Part shown: positions 29,186 through 38,334 of the stretch, one piece after another | Layout of the letters: each line of letters begins with the position of its first letter | Position numbering within the stretch: position 1 is the stretch's first letter | NCBI GenBank assembly: GCA_019242475.1 | Contig: JAFAVK010000052.1 | Location: 55,359-119,358, forward strand | Reading direction: 5' to 3' | Origin: Acidobacteriota bacterium | GTDB taxonomy: Bacteria > Acidobacteriota > Blastocatellia > Pyrinomonadales > Pyrinomonadaceae | Length of the DNA: 64,000 nucleotides | Program-made: the position numbers and the translations under genes | Notes under the pieces: generated by a model | The model's database searches: none | Seen by the model: the letters and a program-made list of their open reading frames with translations, nothing else | Told to the model about the DNA's origin: nothing

Positions 29186-29716
29186 ATGCTAAGAACCGTA
29201 GCCCTCGCAGCCGTCCTTTTGGCGCTCAACCCGTTCGGCGCACGTGCGCAGACGACCGGGGCGGAACAGCCCGGCGCGAAGCCCGACGGGCAACGCTCGA
29301 CCGACTTCGGCTCGCCCGAGGCGGAGATGCTGCACCGCGCGGAGATTCGGCGTGAGGAGGAGACGCACAAGGAGATGGTCGAGCGCGCCGACGAAGCCGC
29401 GCAGCTCGGGGACGAGCTGCTCTCCTCCTACAGGAAGAACAACTCCCTCACGCGCGAAGACCAGAAGCGGCTCGAACGGCTCGAAAAACTCGCGCGTAAA
29501 ATCAGGGGCGGCGCGGGCGGCTCCGACGACGAAGAGGAGCTGAGCGACCCGCCGGAGAAGATCGACGGCGCCGTCACGCGCCTCGCCAAAGTCGCGGGCG
29601 ACCTGAAGGAGAGCGTTTCGAAGACTTCGCGCCTGGTCATCTCGGGCAACGTCATCCGGCGCTCCAACGAAATGATCGAGCTGATTCGCCGCATCCGCAC
29701 CATCAAACAGCCATGA
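29186..29716 (+). CDS. Secreted coiled-coil protein, unknown function
   Basis: The 176-residue product has a signal peptide (VALAAVLLALNPFGARAQ) and is otherwise highly charged and helical, with coiled-coil-like runs (REEETHKEMVERADEAAQ and EDQKRLERLEKLARKIRGG). The C-terminal helix is basic (MIELIRRIRTIKQP). Its stop overlaps the start of the VWFA gene by 4 bases (ATGA), so the two products are probably made together. No family is recognised. Confidence 0.7.
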   Translation: MLRTVALAAVLLALNPFGARAQTTGAEQPGAKPDGQRSTDFGSPEAEMLHRAEIRREEETHKEMVERADEAAQLGDELLSSYRKNNSLTREDQKRLERLEKLARKIRGGAGGSDDEEELSDPPEKIDGAVTRLAKVAGDLKESVSKTSRLVISGNVIRRSNEMIELIRRIRTIKQP

Positions 29717-30669
29717 CGATTTCGCCGCCCGACGGGCCCCGCCCTTCCCTCCTCCGCACTCAGACGAGAACCCTTGTAGTCATCCTGTCCCTGCTGGCCC
29801 TGGCCGCCCCCGTCGCCCTCGTGCGCGCGCAGAAGGGTGATGACGACGACGAGGTCGTCCGCGTGAACTCAGACCTCGTCGTCCTCAACGTGACCGTGAC
29901 GGACGCGGGCGGCGAGTACGTCCACAAGCTCTCGAACAAAGATTTCAAGGTTCTCGAGGACGGCGTCGAGCAGCGCGTCACGCTCTTCTCCGTCGAGGAG
30001 ACGCCCTTCGCCGCGGCCATCCTGCTCGACACTTCGGGGAGCATGGAGAGCCGCCTGACGCTGGCGCGCGCCGCGGCCGTGCGCTTCCTCGAAGGGCTGC
30101 GCGAGGAGGACGTGGCCTCCGTCTACCACTTCGACTCGAAGGTCGAGCAGTTGTCGGACTTCGCGCCGGGGCGCGACCTGCCGCCCGTCGCCTACGACCT
30201 GAGCTCGAAAGGGATGACGGCGCTCAACGACGCGGTCGTGCGCGCGGCAAAAGACCTCGCCCGGCGCCCGGAGAAGCGCCGCGCGATCATCATCCTCTCG
30301 GACGGCGCCGACACGAAGAGCAGCGCCACGTCCGAGAAGGCGCTCAACGCCGCGCTCGGGGCGAACGCGACCATCTACACCGTTGACATGTCAGACCCGG
30401 AGATGAATCCGGCCGAGCGCATGTCGGCGGCGGGCACGCTGAAGAATTACGCGAGCAAGAGCGGCGGGCGGTTCGTCTCGAAGCCGGGCGGGCGGGCGCT
30501 CGACGACGCTTTCCGGGAGATTCTACAGGAGTTGAGCAACCAGTACACCATCGGCTACCGCCCGAACAACACCGCGCGGGACGGCCGCTGGCGCACCATA
30601 CAGTTGAAGCTCTCGCGGCCCGAGCTGAGCGCGCGCACGCGCAACGGCTACCGCGCGCCAAAGAGTTAG
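29713..30669 (+). CDS. VWFA-related secreted protein (acidobacterial type)
   Basis: The 318-residue protein has a signal peptide (LVVILSLLALAAPVALVRAQ), an N-terminal region typical of the acidobacterial VWFA-related family (VNSDLVVLNVTVTDAGGEYV, LSNKDFKVLEDGVEQ) and a von Willebrand A domain with the metal-ion site DTSGSM near residue 110 and later acidic and Thr residues. It ends NQYTIGYRPNNTARDGRWRTI. Such proteins are strongly expanded in Acidobacteriota and are thought to mediate extracellular protein-protein contacts. It is coupled to the upstream coiled-coil gene. Confidence 0.88.
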   Translation: MTISPPDGPRPSLLRTQTRTLVVILSLLALAAPVALVRAQKGDDDDEVVRVNSDLVVLNVTVTDAGGEYVHKLSNKDFKVLEDGVEQRVTLFSVEETPFAAAILLDTSGSMESRLTLARAAAVRFLEGLREEDVASVYHFDSKVEQLSDFAPGRDLPPVAYDLSSKGMTALNDAVVRAAKDLARRPEKRRAIIILSDGADTKSSATSEKALNAALGANATIYTVDMSDPEMNPAERMSAAGTLKNYASKSGGRFVSKPGGRALDDAFREILQELSNQYTIGYRPNNTARDGRWRTIQLKLSRPELSARTRNGYRAPKS

Positions 30670-30703
30670 GGCGCGCGGGCTCGGAGTTTACTCGAACAGA
30701 TTT

Positions 30704-31834
30704 CTAAAGGCTGGTCGCGTTTCGAGACTTCTCCGAGTGGCGCTCGAAGGCGAGTTCGACCAGACGGTCGATGACCTGCGTGAAGGGTTGGCCGGAGGCT
30801 TCCCACATCTGCGGGAAGCCGGAGACATCCGTGAGCCCCGGGATGGTGTTCAGTTCGTTGACGATGAGCTTCTTGTTGTCCCGCCTCAGGAAGAAGTCCA
30901 CGCGTGCGAAGCCTGCGCCGTCAACGGCCTTGAAGGCGCGGACGGCCAACTCCTGTATGCGCCGCGTGAGGCGCTTCGGGATGGGCGCGGGGACGACGAA
31001 CTCGACGTGGCCCGTGCTCGAATACTTCTCCGTGTAGTCGAGGAATCTCGCCTGCTCGTCGTGGACGACGTACTCGCCCGGCAGGCTCGCCTCGGGCTCG
31101 TCGTTCCCCATCACCGCGCACTCGATCTCGCGCGCGTCCAACCCCTCTTCGACGATGATCTTCCGGTCGTAGCGCGCCGCGAGGTTGACGGCCCTGACCA
31201 GCGTCTCCCCGTCGTCCGCGCGCGAGACACCCACGGACGAGCCCAGGTTGGCGGGCTTGACGAAGCACGGGTAGCCTATCCCGCGCTCGACGCGTTCGCG
31301 GATCTCCGAAGGCTTCTCTTCCCATTCGCGCCGCAGGAACCAGTCGTATTTACAGACCGGCAGCCCCGCGTGTCGGAAGAGTATCTTCATCGCAACCTTG
31401 TCCATCCCTGTGCTCGACGCGAGCACGCCGCAGCCGACGTAAGGGATGCCGGCCATCTCCAAAAGCCCCTGAATCGTCCCGTCCTCGCCGTAGGTGCCGT
31501 GCAACACGGGGAAGACCACGTCGAGCCTCTGGTCTCCCACATCCGCACCCTCGTGCCGGAGGAGTCCGCCGCTGGAAGGGTCTACGACGAGCGCCGTGCC
31601 GCCTTCGTCGCCCCCGCCCGCGTAATTCGAGAGCCTGCGCCGCGTAGGCTCCGGGAGCAGCGAGGCCGACTCGGCCGGCGAGAGCCAGCGCCCCTCTTTC
31701 GTAATCGCGACCGGGATGACCTCGTACTTCTCCGGGTCAACGGCCTCGATGACTGTGCGGGCCGAGCGCACGGAGACCTCGTGCTCGCCCGAGCGGCCGC
31801 CGTAGATGACCCCGATGCGAATCTTTGTCGTCAT
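30704..31834 (-). CDS. ddl: D-alanine--D-alanine ligase
   Basis: Ddl makes the D-Ala-D-Ala dipeptide for peptidoglycan precursors. The N-terminal GGRSGEHEVSVRSA, the VFPVLHGTYGEDGTIQGLLEM motif and the ATP-grasp elements PCFVKPANLGSSVGVS, VEEGLDAREIECAVMG and FARVDFFLR with NELNTIPG are all visible. The 376 residues suit the longer vanA-like group, but no resistance genes surround it. It is on the minus strand with 95 bases to the arginase gene, convergent with the VWFA gene. Confidence 0.95.
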   Translation of the reverse strand: MTTKIRIGVIYGGRSGEHEVSVRSARTVIEAVDPEKYEVIPVAITKEGRWLSPAESASLLPEPTRRRLSNYAGGGDEGGTALVVDPSSGGLLRHEGADVGDQRLDVVFPVLHGTYGEDGTIQGLLEMAGIPYVGCGVLASSTGMDKVAMKILFRHAGLPVCKYDWFLRREWEEKPSEIRERVERGIGYPCFVKPANLGSSVGVSRADDGETLVRAVNLAARYDRKIIVEEGLDAREIECAVMGNDEPEASLPGEYVVHDEQARFLDYTEKYSSTGHVEFVVPAPIPKRLTRRIQELAVRAFKAVDGAGFARVDFFLRRDNKKLIVNELNTIPGLTDVSGFPQMWEASGQPFTQVIDRLVELAFERHSEKSRNATSL

Positions 31835-31929
31835 GTTGAAAGTCGTCGTCCTAAAAATTTAGCCCAAAGCGTGCCGGCAGAGCAGCTTCGGGCGCCGGAG
31901 TTGAGGAATCACCCCAGCACACGGCCGTC

Positions 31930-32910
31930 TTAAAGTATCGACTTGCCGAGGGCCGAGAGGATCAGCTCGACGCCCAGCTCGGCCGTACGGTTGTTGATGT
32001 CGAGCGCGGTGTTTATCTCGACCACTTCGAGCGAGAGCGCGCCGCCGGCCTCCGCGATCTTCTCCATCGCGAGGTGCGCCTCCCTGTAGGTCAGCCCGCC
32101 GCGGACGACCGTGCCCGACCCTGGCGCGTCGCCTGGGTCGAGCGCGTCCACGTCGAGCGTCACATGATAGCCGGCCGGCGCTTGAGATGCGATGTGGATT
32201 GCCTCGTCCACGCAGGCGGACATCCCGCGCTCGTCGATCTCGCGCATGGTGAAGAAGCGCAGCCCGAGCTTCCGAATCAGCTCGCGCTCGCCGGGGTCTA
32301 CGTCGCGCGCGCCGATGTGCGCGCAGAAGCGCGGGTCGAGCTTGGGCGAGAAGCCCTCGATGCCGGTCAGCTCCGGCGTGCCGTAGCCGAGCAGCACCGC
32401 GAGCGGCATCCCGTGGATGTTGCCGGAAGGGGTCGTCTCGGGCGTGTTCATGTCCGCGTGCGCGTCGAACCAGATGAGTCCGACGGGCTCTTGGCGCCCG
32501 CGGTAGAAGGAGGCGACGCCCGCGACCGAGCCGATGGCGATGGAGTGGTCGCCGCCGAGGACAATCGGCAACTCGCCGGCCTCAAGCGCCTGACGGACTT
32601 CCGACGCGAGCTGCACGCAGGCGTCCTTGATTTCGTTGAGGTAGCGCAGCTTCTCGCCGGCCGGGGGCGGCTCCGTCGGGCAGTCCATCCGCAGGTCGCC
32701 CTTGTCCCTCACCTCGTAGCCGAGCCCCGCGACACGCTGCCTGAGACCCGCGACGCGCATCGCCCGAGGCCCCAGATCGACGCCCGCGATGCTCGCCCCG
32801 AAGCCGCACGGCGCGCCGATGATGCACGCGCGCCTTCCCTCCCCCGGAAGACGGTTCGTGCCCAACGTTCTCTGTTCTTCGAGCAGCCCGCTCATAGTTT
32901 CTTTCTTCAC
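31930..32910 (-). CDS. rocF: Arginase / ureohydrolase family protein
   Basis: The Mn-dependent ureohydrolase fold is clear: GGDHSIAIGSVAG, WFDAHADMNTPETTPSGNIHGM and TLDVDALDPGDAPGSGTVVRGG provide the binuclear metal ligands. Spacing and length (326 residues) fit arginase, which splits arginine into ornithine and urea, more than agmatinase, but substrate specificity cannot be proven from the sequence. The ATG start lies 22 bases downstream of the AIM24 gene's final stop and on the same strand. Confidence 0.88.
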   Translation of the reverse strand: MKKETMSGLLEEQRTLGTNRLPGEGRRACIIGAPCGFGASIAGVDLGPRAMRVAGLRQRVAGLGYEVRDKGDLRMDCPTEPPPAGEKLRYLNEIKDACVQLASEVRQALEAGELPIVLGGDHSIAIGSVAGVASFYRGRQEPVGLIWFDAHADMNTPETTPSGNIHGMPLAVLLGYGTPELTGIEGFSPKLDPRFCAHIGARDVDPGERELIRKLGLRFFTMREIDERGMSACVDEAIHIASQAPAGYHVTLDVDALDPGDAPGSGTVVRGGLTYREAHLAMEKIAEAGGALSLEVVEINTALDINNRTAELGVELILSALGKSIL

Positions 32911-32931
32911 CCGAACGTTATCGGTCGCGCG

Positions 32932-33826
32932 TCAGCCGCCGAGGTTGATGTTGAAGCCGCCACCGCCGCCGCCGCCGCTCTGCGTCGGGAAGAAGGGCTT
33001 GAGCAGCCCCGCGAGCGCCGCGAGGTTCCGCGTCTGGATGAGAATCTCGCCCGGCCCCGAGAACTCCGCCACGACGCCCTCGCCGCTGACCATGCTGCGG
33101 AAGAAGCCGGCCGCGGCCTTGCGCAGAGTGTACTGCGTCGTTCCCTCCCAGGCGACGAGGTGCCCCGTGTCCACCACGTACCGCTCGCCCGCGGCGAGGC
33201 GCTTGCGGTGAATCGCTCCGAACGAAGAGAGGAGCAGCAGGCCCGTCCCGCTCACCTGAAGCACGAACAGCCCCTCGCCGCCGATAGAAGGTCTTGGCGC
33301 CGCCCCAGCGCGTGTCCACGTTCAGGCCGGCGTCGCCCGCGAGGTAGGAGCTGGACTGGACGTAGAAGAGCTGATTATTCATCTCGATGGCGGCGATGTC
33401 GCCGGGGCTGCCCGGGGCGAAAGTGACTTCGCCGGGGCCGCCGCGCGCCGTGAAGGTCGAGACGAAGGCCGACTCGCCGCCGACGGCGCGCTTCAAAGCG
33501 CCCATCAATCCGCCCTTCATCTGCGACTGCAACTCCACGTTGGCAGACATTGAGACCATCGCGCCCGCCTCGGCCAGAATCGACTGCTCGGCCGCGAGCT
33601 GCACGACGGCCAGCGCGAACGAGGGCTGGTGGAGGATTTCGTAAGAGTAGCCGCGCCCCTGGCCGCGCGCGTCGTCGTCGATCTTGATTCCGCCGCCGGA
33701 CGGGGCGGACTGGTACTGGGGTTGAGGTTGCGGCTGCGGCGCCTCGGCCGCCGCGACGGTGGCGCCGCAGGCGCCGCAGAATTTCGCGCCGGGCACGAGG
33801 CCGGCGCCGCATTTAGGACAGTTCAT
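32932..33826 (-). pseudogene. Zinc-ribbon AIM24-family gene with a frameshift
   Basis: The N-terminal part has a zinc ribbon (CPKCGAG and CGACGAT) followed by the AIM24/TIGR00266 beta fold (YEILHQPSFALAVVQL, GGLMGALKRAVGGES). Family-like sequence stops near 33283 and resumes one frame over as GEGLFVLQVSGTGLLLLSSFGA, running to 32932 with the usual glycine-rich C-terminus. The coding strand reads ACC TTC TAT C GGC GGC GAG, so a single extra C near 33283 explains the break. It may be a real mutation, an assembly error or, less likely, recoding. The track shows the halves as 32918-33826 (with a false tail) and 32932-33264. AIM24 proteins have no settled bacterial function. It overlaps the LOG gene by 4 bases. 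Confidence 0.8.
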
Positions 33827-34362
33827 ACACTCTCCCCTTCGGCCCTCTCCGCGATGATCCGCACGGCCTCCTCCGGCGTGTTGACGAAGTCGAGGAGAGC
33901 CACGTCCTGCTCGCTCACCACGAGGTTCTCCCTGAACGACTCGATGACCCTCGGCCAGAAGTCCCCGAGCAGCACGAGCGGGCGCGGCTCGATGACTCTG
34001 GTCTGGAGCTTGTTCCAGACGAGCGAGAGTTCGGTCACCGTCCCGGCGCCGCCGCGCAGGGCGATGAAGCCGACCGAGCGCTCGATCAAATTCTGAAGTC
34101 TCTCATAGAAGTGTGCGCTCGCGACCTTCTCCGTCAGATAGCGGTTGGGCTCGGACTTGAACTGGTTCATGAGGATGCCGAGCACGCGGCCGCCGCGCTC
34201 GTGCGCCCCGCGGCTCGCACCCTCCATCACGCCCAGGTAACCGCCCGTGCAGATGGTGTAGCCGCGCTCCGCGAGGAGCTGCCCGAGCCGCACCGCCTGC
34301 CCGTACTCCTCGCTCTCCTCGCCGCACTTCGCGCCGCCGAATATCGTGACGATCTTTTCCAT
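33823..34362 (-). CDS. LOG-family (lysine-decarboxylase-like) protein
   Basis: The Rossmann-fold protein of 179 residues resembles the LOG/TIGR00725-TIGR00730 group, whose characterised members are cytokinin nucleotide phosphoribohydrolases or related nucleotide-processing enzymes. Visible are TIFGGAKCG, GGYLGVMEGASRGAHERGG and the nucleotide-binding motif GGAGTVTE, in which the usual first Pro is Arg (RGGAGT). It is translationally coupled (ATGA overlap) to the AIM24 gene and lies just after asnS. The physiological substrate is unknown. Confidence 0.85.
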   Translation of the reverse strand: MEKIVTIFGGAKCGEESEEYGQAVRLGQLLAERGYTICTGGYLGVMEGASRGAHERGGRVLGILMNQFKSEPNRYLTEKVASAHFYERLQNLIERSVGFIALRGGAGTVTELSLVWNKLQTRVIEPRPLVLLGDFWPRVIESFRENLVVSEQDVALLDFVNTPEEAVRIIAERAEGESV

Positions 34363-34369
34363 GAGAGCT

Positions 34370-35683
34370 TCAAGGTCTCAGCCTGTAGAGCATCCGCGGG
34401 AACGGGATGGTCTCGCGGATGTGCTCAATGCCGCACATCCAGGCGACGCAGCGCTCGATGCCCATGCCGAAGCCCGCGTGCGGGACGCTGCCGTAGCGGC
34501 GCAGGTCTAAGTACCATTCGAAAGCCTCGCGCGGCAGGTCGTGCAGTTTGAGCTGCTCTTCGAGGAATTCGAGCGAGGTGGCACGCTCGCCGCCTCCGAT
34601 GACCTCGCCGTAGCCCTCGGGCGCGAGCACGTCCACGCCGAGCGCCAAGTCGTCGCGCTCCGGGTCGCGCTTCATGTAGAAGGCTTTGACGGCCGCGGGG
34701 TAGCGGTGCACCATGACCGGCCGGTCGAAGCGCGAGGAGATGTAGGTCTCGTCGGGCGCGCCGAAGTCGCCGCCCCATTCGAACTTCTGCTCAAGCTCGC
34801 CGCGCCCGTGCCCCTCGTGCAGAATCTTCACCGCGTCGTCGTAGTGCACGCGCGGGAACGGCGGCACAATCGCTTCGAGCTTCGACGTGTCGCGCTCGAG
34901 CACCTTCAGCTCCTCCCGCCGCTCTTCGAGCACGCGCGCGGCGATGGAGGAGAGGAAGCGCTCGCTCAAGTCCATCACGTCGTCGAGCGTGGCGTAGGCC
35001 ATCTCGGGCTCGACCATCCAGAACTCCGTGAGGTGGCGGCGCGTCTTCGAGCGCTCGGCGCGGAAGGTCGGGCCGAAGCAGTAGACCTTGCCGAAGGCCG
35101 CGGCCGTCGCCTCGTTGTAGAGCTGGCCCGACTGCGAGAGGTACGCCTTCTCGTCGCCGAAGTAATCGACCTCGAAGAGCGTGGTCGTGCCCTCGCACGC
35201 CGCGGGCGTGAGGATCGGCGTGTCGCAGAGGATGTGGCCGTCGCGGTTGAGGAAGTCTCGGACGGCGTTGACGACCGTGTGGCGCACGAGCAGGATCGCG
35301 TGCTGGCGGCGCGAGCGGAGCCAGAGGTGGCGGTGATCCATGAGGAACTCCGTCCCGTGCTCCTTCGGCGTGATGGGGTAGCCCTCGACGCTCTGTGTGA
35401 TCTGTGCGTCGGCCACGTCGATCTCGAAGCCGCCCGGGGCGCGCTCGTCGGCGCGCACGGTGCCGCGGACGGTGACGGCCGACTCCTGGCCGGCGTGGCC
35501 GAGCGCCTCCCAGACCTCGGGCGCGACCGCTTTTTTGAGCACGACGCACTGGACGACGCCCGTCCCGTCGCGCAGCTGCGGGAACATGAGCTTGCCGCTC
35601 GAACGCATGTTGTAGACCCAGCCCCGCACCGTGACCTCTTCGCCCGCGTGCCCTGAAAGCTGGTTGATGTAGACCTTTTGCAT
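34370..35683 (-). CDS. asnS: Asparaginyl-tRNA synthetase
   Basis: AsnS charges tRNA-Asn. An N-terminal OB anticodon-binding domain ([24 protein letters not shown]) precedes the class II catalytic core with motif 2 region [25 protein letters not shown] and motif 3 [15 protein letters not shown]. The end [14 protein letters not shown] is typical for AsnS rather than AspS. The length of 437 residues is normal. It is on the minus strand, 7 bases before the LOG gene. Confidence 0.95.
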   Translation of the reverse strand: MQKVYINQLSGHAGEEVTVRGWVYNMRSSGKLMFPQLRDGTGVVQCVVLKKAVAPEVWEALGHAGQESAVTVRGTVRADERAPGGFEIDVADAQITQSVEGYPITPKEHGTEFLMDHRHLWLRSRRQHAILLVRHTVVNAVRDFLNRDGHILCDTPILTPAACEGTTTLFEVDYFGDEKAYLSQSGQLYNEATAAAFGKVYCFGPTFRAERSKTRRHLTEFWMVEPEMAYATLDDVMDLSERFLSSIAARVLEERREELKVLERDTSKLEAIVPPFPRVHYDDAVKILHEGHGRGELEQKFEWGGDFGAPDETYISSRFDRPVMVHRYPAAVKAFYMKRDPERDDLALGVDVLAPEGYGEVIGGGERATSLEFLEEQLKLHDLPREAFEWYLDLRRYGSVPHAGFGMGIERCVAWMCGIEHIRETIPFPRMLYRLRP

Positions 35684-35758
35684 CTCTGTTTTAAGAACCG
35701 GGCGGCGACGACTCCGAATCCCGACGCGCGCCGCCCTGCCTCCCCTCGGGTCTTTGAA

Positions 35759-36835
35759 TCAGGTGTTGTCATCTCCCGCGGCCGGCGGCTCCGCCCCGTT
35801 CAAACGCGCGCGTAGCGTCGAGCGCAGAAGGGGGAAGCGGCCGAGCCATTCGGCGGCCTGGACGACGATTTCGAGCATCGGGTTGATGAACTGCGCGTAG
35901 GTCTCGCCGCGCCCGGCGACGGCCGTCTGGTAGGAGAAGGTGCCGACGGCCTTCAGACATCGCTGGACGGTCATCAGGCGGAACTCGTAGGCGAAGTCGT
36001 CCGGGTCGATGGGGTCGAGCCCGCGCGCGCGCCGCTCGTCGAGGAAGAAGAGGCGGCGCTCGCGCACCTCCGCGAGCGAGGGCATCGAAGTCCTCCGGTC
36101 GAGCAGGAGCGAGACGAGGTCGTAGCTCGCCGGCCCCATGCGCGCGTCCTGGTAGTCGATGATGCGCAGGCGCCCCTGCTTGTCCACCATCAAATTTGAA
36201 GGATGAAAGTCGCGGTGGCAGAGCGTCCGCGGGCGGCCGGCGAGTTCCGCCGCCACGTCGTTCAATTCGGCCTTCAACTGCGCCTCGTCGCCGTGCCTGA
36301 AGGTCTCCCCGCGCAGGCTCTTGAAGTAGTGCTCGAAGAAGTAGTCCAGCTCCCAGGAGAGCTTCGCCTCGTCGAAGGCGAGGCGGCTGGCGACGGAGTC
36401 GCGCTCCCTTGCGAGCGCGGTCGCGGCCTGTATGTCGGCGATGACGGAGATGGCCTGCTCCAGGTACGACTCGCGCTCGTCCTCGGAGGCGGTCTCGAAG
36501 ACGCGCCGGAGCTGCCGGTCGCCGAAGTCCTCCTGGACGATGATGCCGTTCAAAGGGTCAACGTCCAGAATCGAAGGGACGGGCAGGCCGGCCTCCGTGA
36601 AGAGGCGCGTCACGTCCATGAAGGGGTGTATCTCGGGGTCGAAGGGCTCCGGGTAGACGGCGGCGACGGCCTTCGAGTTCTTCCAGGGGATGCGGAAGTA
36701 TTCGCGCGTGGAGGCGTCGGGCGTGAGCGCGAGCACCTGTTCCGCGTCGCCCCCGAGACGTGCGACGTACTCCGACAGGCGCTCGCGCGCCGAGGTGCGG
36801 AAGGCGTTCGGGGTGATCTGCGAAGGGTGATGCAT
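35759..36835 (-). CDS. amgK: Aminoglycoside-phosphotransferase-fold sugar kinase, AmgK-like
   Basis: The kinase of 358 residues has the APH fold with the catalytic loop CHRDFHPSNLMVDK near residue 210, the DYQDARMGPASYDLVSLL metal-binding region and an N-terminal nucleotide loop (DASTREYFRI). AmgK phosphorylates MurNAc (and GlcNAc) at the anomeric carbon in the MurNAc recycling route. The assignment rests on the overall match and on the adjacent murU, its usual partner. A heptad hairpin separates the two genes and ends 5 bases before this start. Confidence 0.85.
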   Translation of the reverse strand: MHHPSQITPNAFRTSARERLSEYVARLGGDAEQVLALTPDASTREYFRIPWKNSKAVAAVYPEPFDPEIHPFMDVTRLFTEAGLPVPSILDVDPLNGIIVQEDFGDRQLRRVFETASEDERESYLEQAISVIADIQAATALARERDSVASRLAFDEAKLSWELDYFFEHYFKSLRGETFRHGDEAQLKAELNDVAAELAGRPRTLCHRDFHPSNLMVDKQGRLRIIDYQDARMGPASYDLVSLLLDRRTSMPSLAEVRERRLFFLDERRARGLDPIDPDDFAYEFRLMTVQRCLKAVGTFSYQTAVAGRGETYAQFINPMLEIVVQAAEWLGRFPLLRSTLRARLNGAEPPAAGDDNT

Positions 36836-36840
36836 AGGAG

Positions 36841-36918
36841 CGTGAACCGTGAACCGTAAACCGTGACGAGATAAGAACGGGTTTCCGTCTCGTCACGGTT
36901 TACGGTTCACGGTTTACG
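36841..36918. repeat. Heptad-repeat hairpin (GTGAACC units) between murU and amgK
   Basis: The arms 36841-36871 and 36888-36918 are complementary at 30 of 31 positions around a 16-base loop. Each arm is built of 7-base units (GTGAACC/GTAAACC). It fills the gap between the two genes of the MurNAc recycling pair. Confidence 0.9.
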
Positions 36919-36956
36919 ATTCATCTTTATACGCTTGGCGGCGCGCGTGGATTGTA

Positions 36957-38012
36957 TCACTCAGGTATTGGCGCCACAAAATTTGAGCCGCGGAACTCGC
37001 CCTGTAAGCCCTTCTCCGGGCGCTCGGCGCCGCGCGCGAGTTCGGCGCGGACGACGGCGACGTTGTCGAAGACTTCGCCGGGGCCGACGCGGACGCCCGC
37101 GCCGAGCACGGAGCGACTGACGCGCGCGCCGCGTGCGACCCGGACGTTCTCCCACAGGACGCTCTCCGTGACGCCGGCACCGACTTCGACGACTGAGCCT
37201 TCGCCGAGTTCTACGTCTCGCCCCTCGCGCTTCAAGAGCGTGACGCTCGTGTCCAGGTAGCGGCGGACGGTCGAGAGTTCGTACCAGGCGCCCCGCGCGA
37301 CGTGCGCCGCGACGCGTTCGCCGCGCGCGATGGCGGGGACGTACACGTCCGTCACGGAGTGCGAGAAGACGCCCGGCGGGATGTATTTGAAGACCCTCGG
37401 GTCGAGGATTTGAATGCCCGTGAACATGAGGGGCGCCCCGACCGCATCACTCTCATCCGCCAACGCCGCCCCCCCGCCCCGAGAGTCTGACTCACTCTTT
37501 GGAGCAGCGCCGGGGGCGCCGCCGGCCTTATCGGACGCGGGGTAGCCGCCGAAGCCTTCGACGAGGCCGTCCCGGACGTGGACGACGCTGTAGCGCTCGC
37601 GCGCGGGGTTCGGCCGCAGCACGAGCGTGGCGAGCGCCCCCGTCCGCCGGTGCGTCTCAAGCGCCTCGCCGAGGTCGATGTCGGTGGCGAGCTTGCCGTT
37701 GATGACGACGAAGTGGTCGCCGTCCAGGAGGTGTCGCGCGTTGCCGATGGCGCCGCTCGTGCCGAGGATGACGGGCTCTTCGACGTAGTGGAAGCGGACG
37801 CCGAACCGGCTGCCGTCGCCGAGCGCGGCGCGGACGGACTCGGGCTGGTGGTGCAAATTGACGACGATGTCGTCGAAGCCGTAGCCGGCCAGGTACTCCG
37901 CGACGTAGCCGATCAGCGGCCGCCCCATGAAGGGGATGGCCGGCTTGGTGCGGTCAATCGTCAAAGGCCACAGCCGCGTCCCGTAGCCCGCGGCGAGAAT
38001 CATCGCGCGCAT
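36957..38012 (-). CDS. murU: Nucleotidyltransferase, MurU-like (MurNAc-1-P uridylyltransferase)
   Basis: The N-terminal RmlA-like nucleotidyltransferase domain starts MILAAGYGTRLWPLTIDRTKPAIPF, with GTSGAIGNARHLL. The C-terminal part is a left-handed beta-helix-like repeat (GEGSVVEVGAGVTESVLWENVRVARG). With AmgK, MurU would convert recycled MurNAc-1-P to UDP-MurNAc. At 351 residues it is longer than Pseudomonas MurU, and it lacks relatives in a Gly/Ala/Ser-rich insert near residues 155-190 (begins SDKAGGAPGAAP), which looks like an in-frame repeat insertion. GDP-mannose pyrophosphorylase-like activity is an alternative. Upstream is the sigma-54-like promoter region of the divergent gene. Confidence 0.8.
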   Translation of the reverse strand: MRAMILAAGYGTRLWPLTIDRTKPAIPFMGRPLIGYVAEYLAGYGFDDIVVNLHHQPESVRAALGDGSRFGVRFHYVEEPVILGTSGAIGNARHLLDGDHFVVINGKLATDIDLGEALETHRRTGALATLVLRPNPARERYSVVHVRDGLVEGFGGYPASDKAGGAPGAAPKSESDSRGGGAALADESDAVGAPLMFTGIQILDPRVFKYIPPGVFSHSVTDVYVPAIARGERVAAHVARGAWYELSTVRRYLDTSVTLLKREGRDVELGEGSVVEVGAGVTESVLWENVRVARGARVSRSVLGAGVRVGPGEVFDNVAVVRAELARGAERPEKGLQGEFRGSNFVAPIPE

Positions 38013-38243
38013 GAAACCTTCGGAGCCCCCTCACAGTCCGTCTCGAAAGCAGTTCCGGAGAACTTAGCACACGAGCACGCCGCGCATGAAAGAGGCCCGC
38101 CGCACGCGCCGCCCCGCTCCCCGTGGCCGATTTGTCTGCCCGGACAAAAACGCCACAGCCGCCGGGCCGCGCCGGGGCGTCCGCCTCACCTCCTCAAACG
38201 CTATTTACCCGCTGAAATTGGGGGGCGGGGCGGCGGATGCGTC
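38013..38243. other. Intergenic region upstream of the small secreted-protein gene
   Basis: Together with the promoter next to it, this 322-base gap separates the divergent murU and small secreted-protein genes. No ORF with family features and no tRNA is seen. GC-rich runs (ggggggcggggcgg) precede the sigma-54-like element. Confidence 0.5.
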
Positions 38244-38260
38244 TTGGCCCATCGCTTGCC
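38244..38260 (+). promoter_or_regulatory. Sigma-54-type (-24/-12) promoter candidate
   Basis: The sequence TTGGCCCATCGCTTGCC matches the RpoN pattern: GG (38246-38247) and GC (38258-38259) are separated by exactly 10 bases, with TGGC and TTGC in place. The transcript would start near 38271, giving a leader of about 64 bases with AGGAG before the ATG at 38335. Confidence 0.5.
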
Positions 38261-38334
38261 AACCGTTAGGGCGTTAAGGCTCGGAGGGCTTCCGGCCTTC
38301 CTGCGGGATTCAAACTTCTCAAGAGGAGACGACG

